NCBI RefSeq assembly: GCF_032999765.1
Contig: NZ_CP136051.1
Location: 1,588,417-1,652,416, forward strand
Length of the DNA: 64,000 nt
Direction of reading: 5' to 3'
From: Imperialibacter roseus
GTDB lineage: Bacteria; Bacteroidota; Bacteroidia; Cytophagales; Cyclobacteriaceae
The notes under the pieces were generated by a model that was given only the letters and a program-made list of their open reading frames with translations, ran no database searches and was not told where the DNA came from. Position 1 is the first letter of the stretch; each line of letters opens with the position of its first letter. This document shows, in pieces, positions 60,348 to 64,000 of the stretch. Position numbers and translations under genes: made by a program.

Positions 60348-61241
60348 ATGATCACCCGCCGACTATTCCTCAAATCGTCCCTGGTTACCATTCCCGCCAT
60401 GGGGCTTATTGGCAACGCCATGGCGGCCCGAAAGCCCAAAGTGCGCTTTGGTGTGGTCACCGACTCTCATTATGCCGACCGGGAGCCAGGCGGCATTCGG
60501 TACTACCGGGAGTCGCTGGAAAAGATGGCCGAGTTTACCGAGGTGATGAACATGGAAAAGGTCGATTTCGTGGTCCATCTTGGGGATTTCAAAGATGAAG
60601 ACACCAACAGGAGGGAGGAAGACACCTTGAAGTACCTGCAAAACCTGGAGGCGGTGTATGCACAATTCAAAGGCCCCCGCTACCATGTCATAGGCAACCA
60701 CGACGTGGACAGCATCAGCAAAGCACAGTTTATAGCCAAGGTGGAGAATACAGGCATCAACTCGGGCCTTGGCTACTATTCGTTTGACAAGAAGGGGTTC
60801 CACTTTATAGTGATCGACCCCAACTTCCATCCTGACGGCACTGATCACAACAAAGGTGATTTTGAATGGTTCGAATCGACCGTTCCCCAACCTCAGATGG
60901 ATTGGTTGAAGGCTGACCTCGGAGCAACCAGGCTACCCACGGTAGTGTTTGTTCACCACTCACTTTATGAACTGCCGGATGAGACCATGCACGTAGAGAA
61001 TTCAGCGGCTATCCGGCAAATACTGGAGGCATCAGGCAGGGTGGTAGCAGTTTTTCATGGCCATTGCCACAGGGAGGGTTATTCCAGTATTAATGGTATT
61101 CACTACACGCTTTTGCCTGCCATGGTCGACAACAGCGGGCCGGAGAACAATGCTTATGCCATCATTGAAGGGTTTGATAATGGTGACCTGGAGTTGACGG
61201 GTTATCGAAAGACGAGGAGCAGGTCGTATCCGGCGACATAA
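60348..61241 (+). CDS. Tat-exported metallophosphoesterase
   Basis: 297 residues with a twin-arginine signal (TRRLFLKSSLVTIPAMGLIG). All five metallophosphoesterase blocks are present: Asp39 and His41 in VVTDSHYAD, VHLGDFKDE, VIGNHDVDS, FVHHSLYELP and FHGHCHREG. It therefore should bind two metal ions and hydrolyse phosphomono- or diesters in the periplasm. The TTAAGCGC row upstream may control it. It is convergent with the AraC gene that ends 31 bases away. Confidence 0.92.
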   Translation: MITRRLFLKSSLVTIPAMGLIGNAMAARKPKVRFGVVTDSHYADREPGGIRYYRESLEKMAEFTEVMNMEKVDFVVHLGDFKDEDTNRREEDTLKYLQNLEAVYAQFKGPRYHVIGNHDVDSISKAQFIAKVENTGINSGLGYYSFDKKGFHFIVIDPNFHPDGTDHNKGDFEWFESTVPQPQMDWLKADLGATRLPTVVFVHHSLYELPDETMHVENSAAIRQILEASGRVVAVFHGHCHREGYSSINGIHYTLLPAMVDNSGPENNAYAIIEGFDNGDLELTGYRKTRSRSYPAT

Positions 61242-61272
61242 GTTGGGCAAGGGCCCCGGCCCGCCTTGCTGG

Positions 61273-62124
61273 TTAACCAACATGCTTCTTCCTGAACCCC
61301 GTCGGGCTCAGCCCTGTGAGTCGCTTGAACTGCTTGTTAAAATGGGGAATGGTACTGTAGCCCGACTGCAGACAGACTTCGGTGATGCTGAGTTCAGTAT
61401 CGATCAGAAGCCTGCTGGCGTGGCCTATCCTAAATTCATTCACAAACTCGAAGAAAGTTTTCTTGGCTCTTTTTTTAAAATAACGACAAAAAGCCTGAGG
61501 TGTTTGGTGAAGTAGGTTGGCAACGGGGTCAAGTCGAATCACGTCCCTGAAATGTTGCCTTACATACTCAAACACGAGGGTCATCCTTTCTGCATCCTTT
61601 GCCGTTGAGTGGTGCGCATAGCCAGCACTGGCAAGGGTTCTCGCCTCGTTGGATGTGGCGAGGAGCTGAAGTGTTTCCATGAGGCCAAGCACTTTACCAA
61701 ATGGGTCGGCATCTACCATCTGAGCTAGTTTTCTCCCAACGCTTTTGGAGAGCTCCGGTGGAAATGCCACACCATAGCTGGCTTTTTCAAAAAGCTGCCG
61801 GATGGTGGCAAACTCGGGAGAGCTGAGCAAGCTATTGTTGAGCATTCCTGCGGAAAAATGCACGACTATTGCCTCACTTCTGCCGGACTGATTAGAAGGG
61901 TTCTGCCAGATATGCGGAAGGTTGGATCCGAGCAGTACCAGATCGTTTTCGACGAACTCCTCAATACTGTTGCCCACAAATCTCGTTCCCCGGCTTTTGA
62001 TAATATAAGTGAGCTCCATTTCGGGATGAAAGTGCCATGGAGCATCGAACTCCGGGAGGTTCAACGCACGAATTACCAGTGACTGACCTGCTTCCAGGTC
62101 TACTTTTTCAAAGATGGCTTTCAT
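61273..62124 (-). CDS. AraC-family regulator with N-terminal cupin
   Basis: 283 residues. N-terminal cupin (about 1-90) with HFHPEMELTYI for ligand sensing and GSNLPHIWQNP; C-terminal double helix-turn-helix (about 185-283) with LDPVANLLHQTPQAFCRYFK and ITEVCLQSGYSTIPHFNKQF. This type commonly controls sugar or sugar-acid use. It is divergent from the PhyH oxygenase gene, its most likely target, with a 150-bp shared promoter region. Confidence 0.9.
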   Translation of the reverse strand: MKAIFEKVDLEAGQSLVIRALNLPEFDAPWHFHPEMELTYIIKSRGTRFVGNSIEEFVENDLVLLGSNLPHIWQNPSNQSGRSEAIVVHFSAGMLNNSLLSSPEFATIRQLFEKASYGVAFPPELSKSVGRKLAQMVDADPFGKVLGLMETLQLLATSNEARTLASAGYAHHSTAKDAERMTLVFEYVRQHFRDVIRLDPVANLLHQTPQAFCRYFKKRAKKTFFEFVNEFRIGHASRLLIDTELSITEVCLQSGYSTIPHFNKQFKRLTGLSPTGFRKKHVG

Positions 62125-62274
62125 CCGTTATCGATGCAATGCTTGTTTATATTACCAATAATACGACTCTTGATCAATATTATGGTTAAAATAAGTTAAG
62201 TAAATGCCAAAATTGACGTAGAGGACTGTCGGAAAAGGCGGTACTTTTAAATGAGCATTAGTAAGTTATAGTAT

Positions 62275-63153
62275 ATGAGTAGTGTTGCAGATTTGGCCGG
62301 GGTTCATGAATTGGTAAGTCGGCTGTTTGAGTGGCCCGAAACTGAAAAGGAATGGGAACAATACAAACTCAGCGACGAACAGGTAGCCTTCTTCAAGGAG
62401 AACGGTTATTTAGCCAACGTGAAATTACTCAACAGTATTCAGGTAGAATCACTCCGCAATGAACTTGAGGAGATTGCAGACCCTAACCACCCCGGCCACC
62501 ATCTGTTCTACGAGTTCCATTCCAACGAATCCACTGACCCTTCGAAGGTTCTTTTCCATGCGCTGGGTGCATGGCGGGTGGCTCCCGGCTTTCACGACGT
62601 GCTGTGGAACCCCGCTTTTGTGATGGCGGCCAGCCAGCTTCTGGGTGGGTCAGTTCGCTTTTGGCATGACCAGCTTTTTTGCAAACCAGCCAAACATGGA
62701 GGCGTGGTGGCCTGGCATCAGGACTACTCGTACTGGACTCGCACCAAACCCATGGAGCACCTCACTTGCTGGGTAGGACTCGACGATGCCGATGTTGACA
62801 ACGGCTGCTTGTACTATGTGCCCGGCAGCCACAGGTGGGGCCTGCTCGATAAGCCTGACCTTGCCGGCGATATGAATGGCCTTGATCAGTACCTGACGCC
62901 AGAGCAAAAAAGTCAATTCAAGCCCATTCCCATTGAAATGAAAATGGGGCATGGCACTTTCCATCACCCCTTGCTGGTGCATGGATCCTACGAAAACAAA
63001 ACCGACAGGCAGCGCAGGGCATACGTCACCAATGTGTTTAAAGACGGCACAAGATCGGATGCCGACACACCGTTGCTTGCAGGGGCCGATGCTGTGCCAC
63101 GGGGACAAAAGATGCAGGGGAAGTTTTATCCGCTTCTTTACCAGGCCCGATAG
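62275..63153 (+). CDS. Phytanoyl-CoA dioxygenase (PhyH) family protein
   Basis: 292 residues; Fe(II)/2-oxoglutarate oxygenase fold. The metal triad is His148 and Asp150 in AWHQDYSYW and His236 in LVHGSYENKT, with Arg247 or Arg248 for 2-oxoglutarate. Family markers CWVGLDDADVDNGCLYYVPG and GSHRWG are present. Members hydroxylate lipids, sugars, amino acids or small acids; the substrate cannot be told. Probably regulated by the divergent AraC protein. Confidence 0.9.
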   Translation: MSSVADLAGVHELVSRLFEWPETEKEWEQYKLSDEQVAFFKENGYLANVKLLNSIQVESLRNELEEIADPNHPGHHLFYEFHSNESTDPSKVLFHALGAWRVAPGFHDVLWNPAFVMAASQLLGGSVRFWHDQLFCKPAKHGGVVAWHQDYSYWTRTKPMEHLTCWVGLDDADVDNGCLYYVPGSHRWGLLDKPDLAGDMNGLDQYLTPEQKSQFKPIPIEMKMGHGTFHHPLLVHGSYENKTDRQRRAYVTNVFKDGTRSDADTPLLAGADAVPRGQKMQGKFYPLLYQAR

Positions 63154-63166
63154 CCAAACTGGCGAA

Positions 63167-63355
63167 TCACTTCGCTTCCTGAAGCTGGGTCTCTTCGTCC
63201 TCTTGTTTTTTAACCACTTGTTCGGTTTTTACGCCCTCCTCATTTTCTATCCTTTTCGGTTTGAAAATATTGGGATCGATGCCCATGCCAAATCCGCTGA
63301 GCAAAATGAACAGCATCAACCCTGCTGTTCGCATGTATTTTTTGAATTTTTTCAT
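63167..63355 (-). CDS. Small hypothetical membrane or exported protein
   Basis: 62 residues with a basic N-terminus and one hydrophobic segment (RTAGLMLFILLSGFGMG) followed by a charged tail (EGVKTEQVVKKQEDEETQL). No family recognised. It lies convergent to the PhyH gene, 13 bases after its stop codon. Confidence 0.5.
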   Translation of the reverse strand: MKKFKKYMRTAGLMLFILLSGFGMGIDPNIFKPKRIENEEGVKTEQVVKKQEDEETQLQEAK

Positions 63356-63457
63356 TTTACGAATGACAATAAGGGATGCAGGGTTTTTAAGCCTACATAC
63401 GCTGGGTAAATGAAGGGAATGGATGGCCCGATATGGGCCTGCGCTGAGAGGAGGCTC

Positions 63458-63850
63458 TCAGGAGTGAATAGAGGAGTCTTCGTCGGTAGAAGGAGGAAGG
63501 TGCTTCTTGACAACCGCCGCTAAACATACCAGCGGTGCTTGGGCGTTTACTTGCTCCAAAGTGCTGGCAAGCCTCTCATGCAGGAGAGTGGCGATGTTTA
63601 GGAGAGTGCGCTGGCTTTTAAAGTCAGTAGAGGCACTGCTTCGGAGGTCTAAAATAGCCCTGGCGTAAGAAAACGATCGATGAGTAACAGATACAGGGCT
63701 ATAAGCAACCTCACTGGTTACCGGGGTAAATGGCCTGGTAGGGGTGGCCGCTTCAATACCCGAAAACCCCAATATAGCTGCCGCCACACACAGTAGCAGG
63801 AGCGTATTTTCGGTGCCTTTTTTGAATAGATGCCGGACTGAAGCCATCAT
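63458..63850 (-). CDS. Hypothetical exported protein
   Basis: 130 residues with a signal-like hydrophobic stretch (TLLLLCVAAAILGFSGIEA, about 15-35) and a mature part with a helical region (LLNIATLLHERLASTLEQV). No family recognised. The Ser/Asp-rich end DEDSSIHS lacks a known anchor. A two-residue difference between the first and second Met leaves the start open. Confidence 0.5.
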   Translation of the reverse strand: MMASVRHLFKKGTENTLLLLCVAAAILGFSGIEAATPTRPFTPVTSEVAYSPVSVTHRSFSYARAILDLRSSASTDFKSQRTLLNIATLLHERLASTLEQVNAQAPLVCLAAVVKKHLPPSTDEDSSIHS

Positions 63851-63940
63851 ATAGCGATAAATATACGCCGCTTTTGTGAAAGTGTTGCTGTTTTCGATAA
63901 CCTTACCTGGGCGAATGCATACAAGAAGGCTTCATAGCGT

Positions 63941-63955
63941 AACCCTCCAAGGGCT
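63941..63955. repeat. Second copy of the AACCCTCCAAGGGCT arm
   Basis: Identical to the left arm of the hairpin at 25252-25266. The expected right arm would lie at or beyond the window end; only a partial echo (TCCCTGGAG, near 63968) is visible here, so this copy is degenerate or cut. Confidence 0.6.
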
Positions 63956-64000
63956 CCCGACTAGCTTTCCCTGGAGACATGACAGCTTGCTGCCCCGAAA

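Overview
The window looks like chromosomal DNA from a Bacteroidota bacterium, most likely of the order Cytophagales. The signs are lipoproteins with acidic residues straight after the lipobox cysteine, a TonB-dependent receptor with an N-terminal carboxypeptidase-regulatory-like domain, weak or absent Shine-Dalgarno sequences, and a large set of MacB/FtsX-type permeases. No rRNA, tRNA, CRISPR array, transposase or phage gene was recognised.

Layout. 0-5.3 kb: the start of an epimerase-like lipoprotein gene (cut by the window edge), two toxin-antitoxin (TA) pairs (one toxin frameshifted), and a 398-bp direct repeat flanking two unknown genes. 5.4-21.8 kb: ordinary metabolism and envelope genes, namely an esterase, three tandem DUF2975 membrane proteins with an XRE regulator, a Tat-exported hydrolase, a TPR-CHAT lipoprotein, a fasciclin lipoprotein, a lipase-like lipoprotein, a TonB receptor, and a dehydrogenase plus Gfo/Idh/MocA pair. 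21.8-22.5 kb: a HepT/MntA TA pair.

22.5-59.1 kb is the core of the window. A PAS histidine kinase and a sigma-54-dependent response regulator stand divergent to an array of ten large FtsX-type permeases in three transcription units (four, five and one genes). Each unit is preceded by the same control module: two copies of a 15-bp site close to GTTYCA-N3-TGAAAC placed exactly 23 bp apart, then a -24/-12 sigma-54-like promoter 67-80 bp further on, then a short leader. A fourth, decayed copy of the module lies at 39.75-39.89 kb and runs into a truncated toxin gene. No ABC ATPase gene is present, so these permeases must find their ATPase elsewhere or work differently.

The permease array is split by an accessory islet (35.3-42.2 kb) that is visibly AT-rich in its middle. 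It carries a DUF4160/DUF2442-XRE module, a four-gene operon of two TIR-like (DUF1863) proteins, one classical TIR protein and one caspase-like protease, a broken HigB with HigA, and a HipA/HipB pair. The TIR plus caspase operon resembles the type IV Thoeris antiphage idea (a TIR-made nucleotide signal activating a caspase-like protease) but has two extra TIR-like partners, one membrane-anchored. It is the best candidate for a little-described system.

54.1-64 kb: a PIN-type TA pair whose toxin has no visible start codon, a DUF5009-type membrane acyltransferase, the tenth permease, DUF2188 plus a TIR/deoxyribosyltransferase-like gene, three 22-bp-spaced repeats, a Tat-exported metallophosphoesterase, a divergent AraC regulator/PhyH oxygenase pair, and two small unknown proteins. 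Several non-coding elements stand out: a nested inverted repeat at 8.9-9.1 kb, a dispersed hairpin family with differing but paired arms (1.2 and 35.3-35.5 kb), a heptanucleotide repeat abutting a start codon at 44.8 kb, and a perfect 15-bp hairpin upstream of the sigma-54 regulator.
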